Positions 27,649-37,222 of a DNA stretch of 64,000 nt are shown here, piece after piece (within the stretch, counting starts at the first letter, position 1; each line of letters opens with the position of its first letter). A model generated the notes under the pieces. It was not told the origin of the DNA and did not search any database. It saw nothing but the letters and a program-made list of their open reading frames with translations. Source of the DNA: Methylothermaceae bacteria B42 (lineage in GTDB: Bacteria > Pseudomonadota > Gammaproteobacteria > Methylococcales > Methylothermaceae). A program made the position numbers and the translations under genes. The stretch is taken from NCBI GenBank assembly GCA_001566965.1, contig LSNW01000007.1:62001-126000 (forward strand), written 5' to 3'.

Positions 27649-28753
27649 ATGGAAGCACTGGAAGTCAATACCCTGACTCGGAAAATCGAAGACCTCAAGG
27701 CCCGTACCGAAGCCTTAAGGGGGTATCTTTGACTACGCCAGCAAGAAAGAACGGCTGGAAGAAGTTTTAAGAGAGCTGGAAGACCCGGAAGTCTGGAACG
27801 ATCCCGACAAAGCCCAAGCGTTGGGCAAAGAACGGGTGCAACTGGAAGACACCGTCCAGACCATTGACAATCTCACTCAAGGTCTGAGCGAGGTGGAAGA
27901 ACTGCTGGAAATGGCTCTGGAAGAAAACGACGAGGACACCATCGCCAGCATTGCCGAGGACCTGGAAAACCACGAAAAAACTGTTTCCGACCTGGAATTC
28001 AGGCGCATGTTCTCCGGGGAAATGGATGCCTGTAACGCCTTTCTGGACATCCAGGCCGGCTCCGGCGGCACGGAAGCCCAGGATTGGGCGGAAATGTTGC
28101 TGCGCATGTACCTGCGCTGGGCGGAACGCAAAGGCTTCAAGACCGAAATCATCGAATTGTCTCCCGGCGAAGTGGCAGGCATCAAAAGCGCCACCATCAA
28201 GGTGGAAGGCCCTTATGCCTATGGCTGGCTGAAAACCGAAACCGGCGTTCACCGCCTCGTGCGTAAATCCCCTTTCGATTCCGGCAACCGCCGTCATACC
28301 TCGTTTGCCGCGGTGTTCGTCTCTCCGGAAGTGGAAGACGATATCGACATTGAAATCAATCCGGCGGACCTTAGAATCGACGTGTATCGCGCTTCCGGCG
28401 CCGGTGGTCAGCACGTCAACCGGACCGAATCGGCTGTGCGTATCACCCACCTGCCCACCGGCATCGTCGTCCAGTGTCAAAATGATCGTTCTCAGCACAA
28501 AAACAAGGCCACTGCCATGAAGCAGCTCAAGGCCAAACTGTACGAGCTGGAAATGCAGAAAAAACAGGCCGAGCAGCAGAAACTGGAAGAAAGCAAATCC
28601 GACATCGGCTGGGGCAGCCAAATCCGCTCCTATGTGCTGGACCAATCGCGCATCAAGGACCTACGCACCGGTGTGGAAACCGGCAATACTCAGGCGGTGC
28701 TTGACGGGGACTTGGATCAGTTTATTGAAGCCAGCCTTAAAAGTGGGCTTTAA
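27649..28753 (+). CDS. prfB: Peptide chain release factor 2, with programmed +1 frameshift
   Basis: RF2 of 367 residues, read from two frames. ATG at 27649 opens 27 codons ending CTT, then an in-frame TGA at 27730-27732. The ribosome slips +1 at CTT-T and continues at GAC (27731) to the stop at 28753. The slip region AGGGGGTATCTTTGAC, with the internal Shine-Dalgarno AGGGGG, is base-for-base the E. coli site. Low RF2 favours the shift, so the factor controls its own synthesis. Domain features: [15 protein letters not shown] with the SPF codon-recognition tripeptide, and the GGQ hydrolysis motif in [16 protein letters not shown]. It is followed after 42 bp by lysS, as in E. coli. Not a pseudogene. 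Confidence 0.96.
27721..27733 (+). promoter_or_regulatory. prfB programmed frameshift site
   Basis: GGGTATCTTTGAC, preceded by AG, contains the slippery CTT-T, the in-frame TGA (27730-27732), and a Shine-Dalgarno-like AGGGGG three bases upstream of CTT. All three elements of the known autoregulatory site are present. Confidence 0.95.
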
Positions 28754-28795
28754 TACCAAATCAATCTTTCATAAGGGAATTTAATTTAATAAAAC

Positions 28796-30301
28796 ATGAA
28801 CGACCAAACCACCGAAACCCAGGACCTTATCGCCCAACGCAAGGCCAAACTGGCCGCCCTGCGGGAAGCGGGCATCGCCTATCCCACCGACTTCCGCCGC
28901 GACAGCATTGCCGCCGAGCTGCACGCCCGCTTTGACGACAAACCTCAGGCGTTTTTTGAGCAGCAACCCCTGCGGGTACGGGTGGCGGGCAGAATGATGT
29001 CGCGCCGTTTGATGGGCAAGGCAAGCTTCTGCCACCTGCAGGATATGTCCGGCCGCATACAGCTTTATGTCACCCGTGATGGATTGCCCGATGGCCTTTA
29101 CCAGGAATTCAAGAAATGGGATATCGGCGATATCCTGGGCGCGGAAGGTACTTTGTTCAAAACCAAAACCGGCGAATTGAGCGTCAAGGTGGATGAAATC
29201 CGTTTGCTCGCCAAGTGCCTGCGCCCGCTGCCGGAAAAATACCACGGCCTCACCGATCAGGAACTACGCTACCGTCAGCGTTATCTCGACCTGATCATGA
29301 ACGAGGTGACCCGGCGCACCTTCAAAATTCGCTCCCAGACGGTGCAGCACATTCGCCAGTTCCTGATTGAACGGGACTTTCTCGAAGTGGAAACCCCGAT
29401 GATGCAGGTAATTCCGGGCGGTGCCGCCGCCCGCCCTTTCATCACCCATCACAACGCCCTGGAAATGCAGCTTTACCTGCGCATTGCCCCCGAGCTGTAC
29501 CTCAAGCGGCTGGTGGTGGGTGGCTTCGAGCGGGTGTTCGAGATCAACCGTAATTTCCGCAACGAGGGCCTTTCCACCCAGCACAACCCGGAATTTACCA
29601 TGCTGGAGTTCTACCAGGCCTACGCCGAATATCACGACTTGATGGATCTGACCGAAATCTTGTTTCACAGCCTGGCGGAGAATGTCCTCGGCTCCACCAC
29701 CATTCCCTATCAGGGCCGGGACTACGATTTTGGCGCGCCTTTCCAGCGCTACACCTTGTTCGAATCCCTGCTCCGCTTCAACCCAGGACTAGCCGCCGAG
29801 GATGTGGACAATCTGGACAATGCCCGCCGGGTGGCAGAGAAGCTGGATATTCCCATCCTCTCCAGCTTTGGTTTGGGCAAGGTTCAGACCGAAATTTTCG
29901 AAAAAACCGTCGAGCCCAAATTGCTCGATCCCACCTTCATCACCGAATACCCGGTGGAGGTCTCGCCCCTGGCCCGGCGCAGCGACAAAAACCCAAATGT
30001 CACCGACCGCTTCGAGCTGTTCATCGCCGGCCGGGAAATCGCCAATGGATTCACCGAGCTCAACGATCCCGAAGAACAAGCCGCCCGCTTCCGCCAGCAA
30101 TTGGAGGCCCGAGACGCCGGCGACGAAGAGGCCATGCATTTCGACGCCGATTATATTCTCGCCCTGGAACACGGCATGCCCCCCACCGCCGGCGAAGGGA
30201 TCGGCATTGACCGGCTGGTGATGCTGCTGACCGATTCGCCTTCCATCCGCGATGTGCTGCTCTTCCCCCACATGCGGCCCAAAGCCCAGGAGGAATCATG
30301 A
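28796..30301 (+). CDS. lysS: Lysyl-tRNA synthetase, class II
   Basis: A 501-residue homodimeric enzyme that charges tRNA-Lys. An N-terminal OB-fold anticodon-binding domain ([22 protein letters not shown]) is followed by the class II core. Motif 1 is near [12 protein letters not shown], motif 2 is [23 protein letters not shown], and motif 3 is [12 protein letters not shown]. Length matches E. coli LysS. It lies 42 bp after prfB and its TGA overlaps the thrC ATG (ATGA), so lysS and thrC are coupled. Confidence 0.97.
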   Translation: MNDQTTETQDLIAQRKAKLAALREAGIAYPTDFRRDSIAAELHARFDDKPQAFFEQQPLRVRVAGRMMSRRLMGKASFCHLQDMSGRIQLYVTRDGLPDGLYQEFKKWDIGDILGAEGTLFKTKTGELSVKVDEIRLLAKCLRPLPEKYHGLTDQELRYRQRYLDLIMNEVTRRTFKIRSQTVQHIRQFLIERDFLEVETPMMQVIPGGAAARPFITHHNALEMQLYLRIAPELYLKRLVVGGFERVFEINRNFRNEGLSTQHNPEFTMLEFYQAYAEYHDLMDLTEILFHSLAENVLGSTTIPYQGRDYDFGAPFQRYTLFESLLRFNPGLAAEDVDNLDNARRVAEKLDIPILSSFGLGKVQTEIFEKTVEPKLLDPTFITEYPVEVSPLARRSDKNPNVTDRFELFIAGREIANGFTELNDPEEQAARFRQQLEARDAGDEEAMHFDADYILALEHGMPPTAGEGIGIDRLVMLLTDSPSIRDVLLFPHMRPKAQEES

Positions 30302-31686
30302 GCGGGATGAACTATCTCAGCACCCGCGGTCAAACCGAACCCATGGGATTCCAGGATGCGGTGATGACCGGCCTGGCCCCCGACGGCGGGTTGATTGTTC
30401 CTGAACGCATTCCCGATGTTTCCTGCCAGTTAGAACGCTGGTCAAAGCTCAATTATCCTGATCTGGCCTTCGAATTGATCCATCTGTATGCGGATCTGCC
30501 GGACAAAGATCTAAAAGAAATCATTCAGCGCAGTTATGCCACCTTCCGCCACCCTGAAATCACCCCTACTGTCGAAGTTGGCCCGGTCCATATTGTCGAA
30601 CTATTCCACGGACCCACCCTGGCTTTCAAGGACGTTGCCCTGCAATTTCTTGGCAACCTGTTCGAATACATATTGGAACGCCGCGACCAACACCTCAATA
30701 TTCTCGCCGCCACCAGCGGCGATACCGGCAGCGCTGCCATTTACGGCGTGCGGGGTAAGGAGCGGATCCGGATTTTCGTGATGCACCCCAAGGGCCGGGT
30801 CAGCCCGGTGCAAGAACGGCAGATGACCTCAGTGCTCGATCCCAACGTCTTCAACCTGGCGGTGGAAGGCACCTTTGACGATTGCCAGCGAATCATGAAG
30901 GCGATTTTCCGGGATGTAGCATTCAAGGAAAAATACCGCCTGGGGGCGGTAAACTCGGTTAATTGGGCGCGGGTGCTGGCGCAAATGGTGTACTATTTTT
31001 ATGCCGCTTTCCGGCAACGGGAAAAAGGCGCCGATCAGGTTCAATTCGCGGTGCCCACCGGCAATTTCGGCGATATTCTGGCTGGCTGGTACGCCAAGCA
31101 AATGGGACTGCCCATCTCTTTATTAATCCTGGCCACCAACGAAAACGATATTTTGTCACGGTTTTTCAATACCGGCACCTACAGCGTCAGCCAAGTGGTT
31201 CCTACCCTCAGCCCGGCCATGGATATTCAAGTCGCGAGCAATTTCGAGCGCTACCTCTACTACCGGATAGAACAGGATCCGGAAAAACTGCGGCACTTGA
31301 TGGAGACATTTGAATCCACCGGCGCCCTGACCCTCCCGATTACCCCGGGGGAACCTGTGGATCCCCTGTTTGCCGCGGGCAGCGCCGACCGGCAAGCCAC
31401 CCTGGCCACCATTCAAAAATACTGGCGGGAGTACCAATATTTGCTTGACCCCCACACCGCCACGGGCGTCCATGTCGCCGAGCAACACTTAAGTGACAGC
31501 GATCCCACGTTATGCCTGGCCACGGCCCACCCGGCCAAATTCGGCGATGCCATCCGCGAGGCATTGGGGGAAGATCTTGCCCACCATGAATTGCTGGACC
31601 GGTTGGCAACGGCCGAAACCCGCTGCGACACCGTGCCTGCCGACGAGGCCGCCATCCGCAATTACCTGAAAGATCACGCATTCTAA
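30298..31686 (+). CDS. thrC: Threonine synthase
   Basis: A 462-residue PLP enzyme that converts O-phosphohomoserine to threonine. The start is ATG at 30298, overlapping the lysS stop. The PLP lysine lies in [20 protein letters not shown], and the phosphate/cofactor loop in [10 protein letters not shown]. This is the long, yeast/E. coli-like threonine synthase class with the N-terminal MNYLSTRG region. It is followed 8 bp later by cimA. Other thr genes are not in the window. Confidence 0.95.
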   Translation: MSGMNYLSTRGQTEPMGFQDAVMTGLAPDGGLIVPERIPDVSCQLERWSKLNYPDLAFELIHLYADLPDKDLKEIIQRSYATFRHPEITPTVEVGPVHIVELFHGPTLAFKDVALQFLGNLFEYILERRDQHLNILAATSGDTGSAAIYGVRGKERIRIFVMHPKGRVSPVQERQMTSVLDPNVFNLAVEGTFDDCQRIMKAIFRDVAFKEKYRLGAVNSVNWARVLAQMVYYFYAAFRQREKGADQVQFAVPTGNFGDILAGWYAKQMGLPISLLILATNENDILSRFFNTGTYSVSQVVPTLSPAMDIQVASNFERYLYYRIEQDPEKLRHLMETFESTGALTLPITPGEPVDPLFAAGSADRQATLATIQKYWREYQYLLDPHTATGVHVAEQHLSDSDPTLCLATAHPAKFGDAIREALGEDLAHHELLDRLATAETRCDTVPADEAAIRNYLKDHAF

Positions 31687-31694
31687 GGACCGCC

Positions 31695-33263
31695 ATGAGC
31701 CAAGTTTTTATTTACGATACCACCCTTCGCGACGGTACCCAACGGGAGGAAATTTCCCTGTCGGTGGATGACAAGCTGGAAATCGCCAAGCGCCTCGATG
31801 AGTTTGGCATTCACTATATCGAAGGTGGCTGGCCGGGTTCCAATCCCAAGGATGCGGAATTTTTCGACCGGGTCAAAGCCCTGGATCTACGGCACGCCAA
31901 AATCGCCGCCTTTGGCAGCACCCGCCGCAAGGGCATCACCTGTGAGGAAGACGCCAATCTCAAAGCGTTGATCGATGCCGGCACCCCGGTAGTTACCCTG
32001 GTGGGCAAAAGCTGGGATTTCCACGTCCACGAGATTCTCAAAACCACGCCGGAAGAAAATCTGGCCATGATTACCGAATCGGTGGCCTACATGAAAAGCC
32101 ACGGCCGGGAGGTCATCTTCGACGGAGAGCACTTTTTCGACGGCTATCTGGCCAATCCCGATTACGCCTTGGCCACTTTGAAAGCGGCGGAACAAGGCGG
32201 CGCCGACTGGTTGATTCTGTGTGAAACCAATGGCGGCCGCTTGCCCTGGGAAGTGGAAGACATCGTCGCCGAAGTGCGCCGGCATCTGAATACGCCGCTT
32301 GGCATTCACGCCCACAACGATTCCGGCTGTGGCGTCGCCAACGCCCTGGCGGCGGTGCGGGGCGGTTGCCGGCAGGTACAAGGCACCATCAACGGCTACG
32401 GGGAACGGGTGGGTAACGCCAACCTCACCACCATCATTCCCGACCTCCAATTGAAAATGGGCTTTGACGTAGTGCCGGAGGAGAACCTCAAGCAACTCAC
32501 CCATTTATCGCGCCTGGTGGCGGAAGTGGCCAATCTCGAGCACGATAACCACGCCCCTTACGTGGGCAAAAGCGCCTTCGCCCACAAGGGCGGCATTCAC
32601 GTAGCCGCGATCCTGAAATCCCCCGACAGCTACCAGCATATCGACCCGGAAAAAGTGGGTAATGAAATGCGTACCCTGGTTTCGGAACTATCGGGACGGG
32701 GAAACCTGGTCTATCAGGCCCGGGCTCACGGCGTGGATATCACCCCGGATCAGGCCAGCGAGGTGCTGAAAAACATTAAACAATTGGAGCATAAAGGATT
32801 CACTTTTGAAGCCGCCGAAGCTTCAGTGGATTTGATGCTGCACCGGGCCAGGGACGACTATCGAGCGCCCTTCGAACTGGTGGATTTCTTTGTCATCACC
32901 GAACGGCGCCGGGGACGGGGGCTTTTGACCGAAGCCATCGTCAAGGTAAAAATCGGCGATGATATCAAACTCACCGCCGCCGAGGGCAACGGCCCCGTGA
33001 ATGCCTTGGCGCAGGCCTTGCACCAGATCCTCAAAACAGAATATCCGGCGCTGGAGAATTTGCGCCTGACCGATTATAAAGTCCGGATTCTGGACAGCGA
33101 GACCGGCACCGCCGCCGTCACCCGGGTGCTGATTACCATGCACGACGGCCACAACGATTTTTGGACCACCGTGGGGGCCAGCGCCAACATTATCGACGCC
33201 AGTTGGCAGGCATTATCCGACGCAATGGAATATGCCTTGCTACCTAAATCCAAAGGCAAATAA
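31695..33263 (+). CDS. cimA: (R)-citramalate synthase
   Basis: A 522-residue enzyme of the isopropylmalate-synthase superfamily. It starts YDTTLRDGTQREEISLSVDD. The TIM barrel has the metal-binding HAHNDSGCGVANALAA motif, and the substrate segment is GVQGTINGYGERVGN-like (QVQGTINGYGERVGNANL). The C-terminal allosteric domain is at ~400-520. The sequence style (EGGWPGSNPKDAEFF, KSWDFHV) is that of the CimA group that condenses pyruvate with acetyl-CoA, feeding isoleucine synthesis independent of threonine deaminase. Pairing with thrC is notable because threonine is the other isoleucine precursor. 2-Isopropylmalate synthase is the main alternative, less likely on these motifs. Confidence 0.88.
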   Translation: MSQVFIYDTTLRDGTQREEISLSVDDKLEIAKRLDEFGIHYIEGGWPGSNPKDAEFFDRVKALDLRHAKIAAFGSTRRKGITCEEDANLKALIDAGTPVVTLVGKSWDFHVHEILKTTPEENLAMITESVAYMKSHGREVIFDGEHFFDGYLANPDYALATLKAAEQGGADWLILCETNGGRLPWEVEDIVAEVRRHLNTPLGIHAHNDSGCGVANALAAVRGGCRQVQGTINGYGERVGNANLTTIIPDLQLKMGFDVVPEENLKQLTHLSRLVAEVANLEHDNHAPYVGKSAFAHKGGIHVAAILKSPDSYQHIDPEKVGNEMRTLVSELSGRGNLVYQARAHGVDITPDQASEVLKNIKQLEHKGFTFEAAEASVDLMLHRARDDYRAPFELVDFFVITERRRGRGLLTEAIVKVKIGDDIKLTAAEGNGPVNALAQALHQILKTEYPALENLRLTDYKVRILDSETGTAAVTRVLITMHDGHNDFWTTVGASANIIDASWQALSDAMEYALLPKSKGK

Positions 33264-33283
33264 TCTACCGCTGGGAGGTCATC

Positions 33284-33670
33284 ATGAGGCTCATAAAATG
33301 CTCCGCCCTTTTCGGAACCATCTTTCTACTGCTCAGCGCCATCGCCCAAGCGCAACAAACCATCAAAATAGAGCTGGGGGACTTTCGTTTTAACCCCGAT
33401 GAAATTCACGTCCCAGCCGGCGCCCAAGTCGAGCTCGAACTGGTCAATACCGATACCCTCACTCCCCACGACTTCGTGCTCAAAGCACCTGAAATCCAGC
33501 TCGATATGATTGTCGAAGTCCCGCCAAGAAGGACCGTCACCACGCAGTTCATCACCCCCGCCCGGCCTGGTGTCTATCCCTTTTATTGCAGTAAAAAGCT
33601 GTGGTTTTTCAAGAGCCACCGGGACCGGGGCATGGAAGGCCAATTGATTGTCGAAGCCCAAAAGCCATGA
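33284..33670 (+). CDS. Periplasmic cupredoxin-domain protein
   Basis: A 128-residue protein with a signal peptide (residues 1-23, ending AQA). One cupredoxin beta-sandwich has a probable type-1 copper set of H62 (TPHDF), C102 (YPFYCSKK), H112 and M117 (SHRDRGMEG). It probably carries single electrons or binds copper in the periplasm. The family resembles cupredoxin_1/EfeO-like domains. It starts 20 bp after cimA with a ribosome site GGGAGG near 33274. Its TGA overlaps the ATG of the flavoprotein gene, so the two are translated together. Confidence 0.82.
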   Translation: MRLIKCSALFGTIFLLLSAIAQAQQTIKIELGDFRFNPDEIHVPAGAQVELELVNTDTLTPHDFVLKAPEIQLDMIVEVPPRRTVTTQFITPARPGVYPFYCSKKLWFFKSHRDRGMEGQLIVEAQKP

Positions 33671-35082
33671 AAACCCAAATCCAACATCCATCCTACGACG
33701 TTGCCGTCATCGGTGCCGGCGCGGCGGGCATCACCGTCGCCCAATTGTGCGCCCGACAAGGATTGCAAACGATCTTAATGGATCCAAGCCGGGACGGCAA
33801 AGGCAATCCCCTCGCGGGAGGCACCAGCCTGCTCAATGGATGTATCCCGGCCAAAATACTGCTGCAATTAAGTCACGAATACCATCAATTGCAACAGGGC
33901 CGGCCTGGATTGAAGGCCAATGGATTGGCGCTGGATCTTGCGGGCGCCCATGCCCATATCGATAACACCGTCCGGCGCATCAGCGATCAAATCACGGCTT
34001 CTTTGCGCAGTGGCGGGGTCGAATACATATGCGCCAATGGCCGCTTGCTGAAGGGGAAGCAAGTCGAAATCACGGCTCTGAATCACGAGCCTGCCATTAT
34101 CCAGGCCGAGCATATCGTGCTCGCCTCGGGCTCACATTCCATGACACTGTCTAGCCTGCCCCTGGATGGGGGCTATATCGTCGACCCTATCGATGCCTTG
34201 CGTTTTGAACAAGTTCCTAAAACACTGACGGTCATTGGCGCGGGCGCCATCGGCCTGGAAATCGCCGGCATTTGGTCGAGGTTCGGCAGCCAAGTCACGG
34301 TACTGGATGCCCAAGACAGCCTGCTCCCCTTCGCGGACCAGGATATTGCCAATGAAATGCTGGCATGTTATAGCCGCCAAGGTGTCGACATCCGCCTGCA
34401 AGCGTGGGTGAAGCAAGCCGAGATCGGTGATGAAGGCGTCACCTTGACCTATCAACACCCTGATCAACCCCCTGCCGAATTGTACGGCGATAAAGTCGTG
34501 GTCGCCATCGGCCGGATTCCCAATACCGAAACCTTGTTCGCGCCCGAGGTGGATGTCGTCCTCGACGAGAATGGCTATGTCCACGTGGACGAACAATGCA
34601 TGACCAATCTCCCGGAAATCTTTGCCGTCGGCGACTTGGTACTGGGCCCGATGATGGCCCACAAAGGCATCGCCGAAGCCAGAGTGGTGGCAGACACCAT
34701 TGCCGGCAAGTCCGCGCGGATGGAGTATGCCAACCTTCCCAGCGTAATCTACACTCTCCCGGAAGTCGCCTGGATTGGCCGTACGGAAGCAGCCCTGGCA
34801 GCTGCGGGGGTTCCCTATAAGATATCCATTACCCCGTTTGCCGACAATCCAAAAGCCTTGGTTCACGGCTTTGAGGAAGGTTTTATCAAAATCCTGGCCC
34901 ATGCGGAAACCGACCGGATTCTGGGTATTCACATGATCGGCCCACAAGCGACCGAACTGATTGCCGAAGCGGTCCTCGCCATGGAATACAGCGCCAGCAG
35001 CGAAGACCTGGCAGACACCATCCACGCCTACCCTTCCCTTTCCGATGTGTTACGCCAGGCGGCGTTGATGCTGCAGGAATGA
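33667..35082 (+). CDS. Dihydrolipoamide-dehydrogenase-like flavoprotein lacking the first redox Cys
   Basis: About 471 residues from ATG at 33667, overlapping the cupredoxin stop. FAD-binding Rossmann motif VIGAGAAGITVA (residues ~14-25), NAD-binding GAGAIGLEIAG, FAD motif IFAVGDLV, and a dimerisation domain. The active-site block is GGTSLLNGCIPAK: the normal C-X4-C is S54-X4-C59, so no redox disulfide can form. The C-terminal catalytic pair is H453 with Asp460 in place of Glu. A classic Lpd or mercuric reductase function is therefore unlikely. A single-Cys, SthA-like transhydrogenase or a quinone/other NAD(P)H oxidoreductase is possible. The coupled cupredoxin suggests a copper or redox link, but the two act in different compartments because no signal peptide is seen here. 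Confidence 0.8.
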   Translation: MKTQIQHPSYDVAVIGAGAAGITVAQLCARQGLQTILMDPSRDGKGNPLAGGTSLLNGCIPAKILLQLSHEYHQLQQGRPGLKANGLALDLAGAHAHIDNTVRRISDQITASLRSGGVEYICANGRLLKGKQVEITALNHEPAIIQAEHIVLASGSHSMTLSSLPLDGGYIVDPIDALRFEQVPKTLTVIGAGAIGLEIAGIWSRFGSQVTVLDAQDSLLPFADQDIANEMLACYSRQGVDIRLQAWVKQAEIGDEGVTLTYQHPDQPPAELYGDKVVVAIGRIPNTETLFAPEVDVVLDENGYVHVDEQCMTNLPEIFAVGDLVLGPMMAHKGIAEARVVADTIAGKSARMEYANLPSVIYTLPEVAWIGRTEAALAAAGVPYKISITPFADNPKALVHGFEEGFIKILAHAETDRILGIHMIGPQATELIAEAVLAMEYSASSEDLADTIHAYPSLSDVLRQAALMLQE

Positions 35083-35116
35083 AACCTATTGGTTGACCAA
35101 AGGATGGCCCATCAGG

Positions 35117-35434
35117 TCAAATTCCCGAAATGACAAAATCGATGGCGGTAATAATATCCGCGCGATAGCAGGTGAGATCTGTTATTTTTGGACCAAGAAT
35201 TTTCCGGTCCACGCCTGCAAGCAGCTGAGTAAGCACAACATATTTTTCATCCTCAATCTTAACGATTGGACACAGGCGTGAAATGGGCTTTCCACCGATC
35301 ACCGATAGAAGCGATAAGGGAATGACAACAGTCGTGCGCATTTCATCCAACAAATTCGACTGAATATCAAGCAAGAGCGGGTATGTCCTATTAGTGGCTG
35401 GATTTTTATTCTTATAAGCAGCAAACTGCGCCAT
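35117..35434 (-). CDS. ccdB: CcdB-family toxin
   Basis: A 105-residue protein. ATG at 35434 shares a base with the ccdA TGA. The start MAQFAAYKNKNP, then YPLLLDIQSNLLDEMRTTVVIPL, is diagnostic of CcdB, which in F plasmid poisons DNA gyrase. The C-terminus is AIDFVISGI. F-plasmid CcdB ends with Trp-Gly-Ile, where the Trp is needed for gyrase poisoning; here it is Ser. Activity may be altered, as in some chromosomal homologues. Confidence 0.9.
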   Translation of the reverse strand: MAQFAAYKNKNPATNRTYPLLLDIQSNLLDEMRTTVVIPLSLLSVIGGKPISRLCPIVKIEDEKYVVLTQLLAGVDRKILGPKITDLTCYRADIITAIDFVISGI

Positions 35435-35679
35435 CAAAAATTCTTCAAGCCATCGCTGAAAACGCCGTTTTTATCAATAAAGCTATTGTATTGATGGATA
35501 GCTTTCCGGTTCTCTTTCTGCCATGATTCCCGCTCTTTCTGGATCAAAAGCTCGGTAAGCGCTTGCTCCAGGGTGGCCGAAAGGTTGATGTTCATGTCTT
35601 TGGCTTTTTTCAGAAGATCGCTGTTTATACTGAGATTGGTTGGTTTTTTCGGCGCTTGGATGTTGTAAGGCAATTGCAT
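35434..35679 (-). CDS. ccdA: CcdA-family antitoxin
   Basis: An 81-residue protein with an N-terminal ribbon-helix-helix region (KPTNLSINSDLLKKAKDMNI) that binds DNA. A disordered C-terminus (KENRKAIHQYNSFIDKNGVF) is expected to bind and neutralise CcdB. It is the first gene of ccdAB, with the promoter and a palindrome just upstream. There is no clear ribosome site. Confidence 0.9.
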   Translation of the reverse strand: MQLPYNIQAPKKPTNLSINSDLLKKAKDMNINLSATLEQALTELLIQKERESWQKENRKAIHQYNSFIDKNGVFSDGLKNF

Positions 35680-35703
35680 TTTTTACACCATTACTGCATG
35701 TCA

Positions 35704-35741
35704 AATGCGCATATAATATGCGCATTATGATGTAAACACAA
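35704..35741 (-). promoter_or_regulatory. ccdAB promoter with palindromic operator
   Basis: Minus strand: TTGTGT (35736-35741), 17 bp, TATTAT (35713-35718). A perfect 9-bp inverted repeat AATGCGCAT / ATGCGCATT (35704-35712 and 35718-35726) straddles the -10. It is well placed for autorepression by CcdA or the CcdAB complex. Confidence 0.65.
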
Positions 35742-35757
35742 GGCCAGCCACCCCCCT

Positions 35758-35797
35758 CTCGTGCGCCATCACTTGGGATGCTAGTGAAATATTCCAG
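35758..35797. repeat. Half copy of repeat family A
   Basis: On the minus strand GGAATATTTCACTAGCATCC, then GTGATGGCGCACGAGAGG, match the terminus and adjacent interior of copies at 2746-3006 and 8229-8391 with a few changes. The other inverted end is not present, so this is a truncated copy next to the fadL stop. Confidence 0.55.
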
Positions 35798-37102
35798 CTA
35801 AAACCGGAAAGTCATCTGAATCCCGCCCAGGTTGACGCTGGAATCGAACTTGCCCACCAATTGGTGACTGAAAAGTCCGGGGTTTGTCGCCACTAAATCG
35901 ATAGTGTTATCAATCTTTGTCTCCTCGACAAAAATATGGGCGTAGGCGATATCCACGCTGATATTCTCGCCATAATGATAAGAGGCCCCGACCGTCAACC
36001 AATGACGGGTGTTGTCAGGAATACGCGGGGTCCGTAGCCTTTTATTAGGAACCGAGGTTTCGTCAAACGCATAGCCCGCGCGAAAGCTCCAGGAAGGGTT
36101 AAAATCGTAGTTGAGACCTATATTGGCAGTCCAGGAATCGTTCCAGTTTTCCTTGGTCACCTGATCGGGCAAACCGGGGCTGCGGACCCGCAGCTCCTTG
36201 AACCGGGACCAATTGGTCCAGCGGGCGCCCAAGGCCAGGCTCCACTGATCGTTGAAGCGATGAAAGATCCCGATATGAACCGTTTCCGGTAATGTCAAAT
36301 CCGCTTTGGCTTTCAGTTCGGCATTCCTCACCAGTGAGCGAATTTTAAGATCACCTTTGAGTTTATATTCCACTTTGGAGCGAAAGCCGACGCCAAAACG
36401 GGTATTGGGGCCAAACTCGTACATCACCCCCACGTTATATCCCGCGCTCCAGTCGTTGCCTTTCACTTTGCCTTTGCCATCCGGGAGCTGGGCACCGGTC
36501 GCAGGGTTCACCAAAAAAAGGGCCCGGCTCAACTTCGCCTCGATATATTGCGCGCTGGCGCCAACACCGAGAGACAAACCTTCCGCGATCCGGAATGCAA
36601 TGGAAGGATTGATATCTATCGTTTTCACTTCAGAACGCAATGCGTGATAGCGGCCTACCCATCTGTTCGCATAATCGGTCACCAGGCCGAAAGGAACAGT
36701 CATACCCAGGCCAAAGGCGATCCAATCGTTAATATCCACCTTAAAATAACCGCCGCCCAAGGGAGAGTCATCCCCACCGTCCGGTTGTGACCCACTATCC
36801 GGAAAGGTGAGTGGACCGCCAGGACTCACCACAGTCAACGACGAGCCTTTGTTTTTAAATTTGGCATGGCTGCTGAGATAATAGGCCATTCCCTGGATTT
36901 GCGTCCCCTTGAGCGCCGTCATCCCGGCGGGATTGTAGAACAACGTCGAAGCGTCATCGGCCACCATGCCGTAACCGGCGAATGCCCTTCCCATGCCGAC
37001 CACGCTTTGCTCGCTGATCTGAAACCCGCCCGCATATACCGCTTGCCCCACAGCCATGAACGCAATTCCCGCCACACCCAGTTTGCATGTTATTTTCTTC
37101 AT
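35798..37102 (-). CDS. fadL: FadL/OmpP1-type outer-membrane transport protein
   Basis: A 434-residue barrel protein. Signal peptide residues 1-24 (MKKITCKLG...AVYAGG). The mature N-terminus GGFQISEQSVVGMGRAFAG is the plugging 'hatch' typical of FadL/TodX, with the NPAGM motif in TLFYNPAGMTAL. The strands end MTFRF with a terminal Phe. The family moves long-chain fatty acids or other hydrophobic molecules across the outer membrane by lateral diffusion. The substrate here is unproven. It is divergent from the DsbA-like isomerase gene. Confidence 0.93.
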   Translation of the reverse strand: MKKITCKLGVAGIAFMAVGQAVYAGGFQISEQSVVGMGRAFAGYGMVADDASTLFYNPAGMTALKGTQIQGMAYYLSSHAKFKNKGSSLTVVSPGGPLTFPDSGSQPDGGDDSPLGGGYFKVDINDWIAFGLGMTVPFGLVTDYANRWVGRYHALRSEVKTIDINPSIAFRIAEGLSLGVGASAQYIEAKLSRALFLVNPATGAQLPDGKGKVKGNDWSAGYNVGVMYEFGPNTRFGVGFRSKVEYKLKGDLKIRSLVRNAELKAKADLTLPETVHIGIFHRFNDQWSLALGARWTNWSRFKELRVRSPGLPDQVTKENWNDSWTANIGLNYDFNPSWSFRAGYAFDETSVPNKRLRTPRIPDNTRHWLTVGASYHYGENISVDIAYAHIFVEETKIDNTIDLVATNPGLFSHQLVGKFDSSVNLGGIQMTFRF

Positions 37103-37222
37103 TTTTTACCCCCTTTTTTTCATGCAAAACAAGTTTACCGCAAAAACCCCTTGACAAAACATACATGCATCAAATTGACACTACGATTTCCACCGGCCAC
37201 AATGAATTGGAGGTTTATTCTT

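Noticed and set aside
27649-27732. Short frame ending at TGA that could make prfB look like a pseudogene
   Set aside because: It matches the known programmed frameshift site exactly.
27767-28645. 292-codon minus-strand frame opposite prfB
   Set aside because: It is a mirror of the RF2 gene, with low-complexity Phe/Gly/Val composition and no ribosome site; the plus strand encodes a clear RF2.
34132-35025. 297-codon minus-strand frame opposite the Lpd-like gene
   Set aside because: Antisense shadow of a well-supported flavoprotein; no domain recognised.
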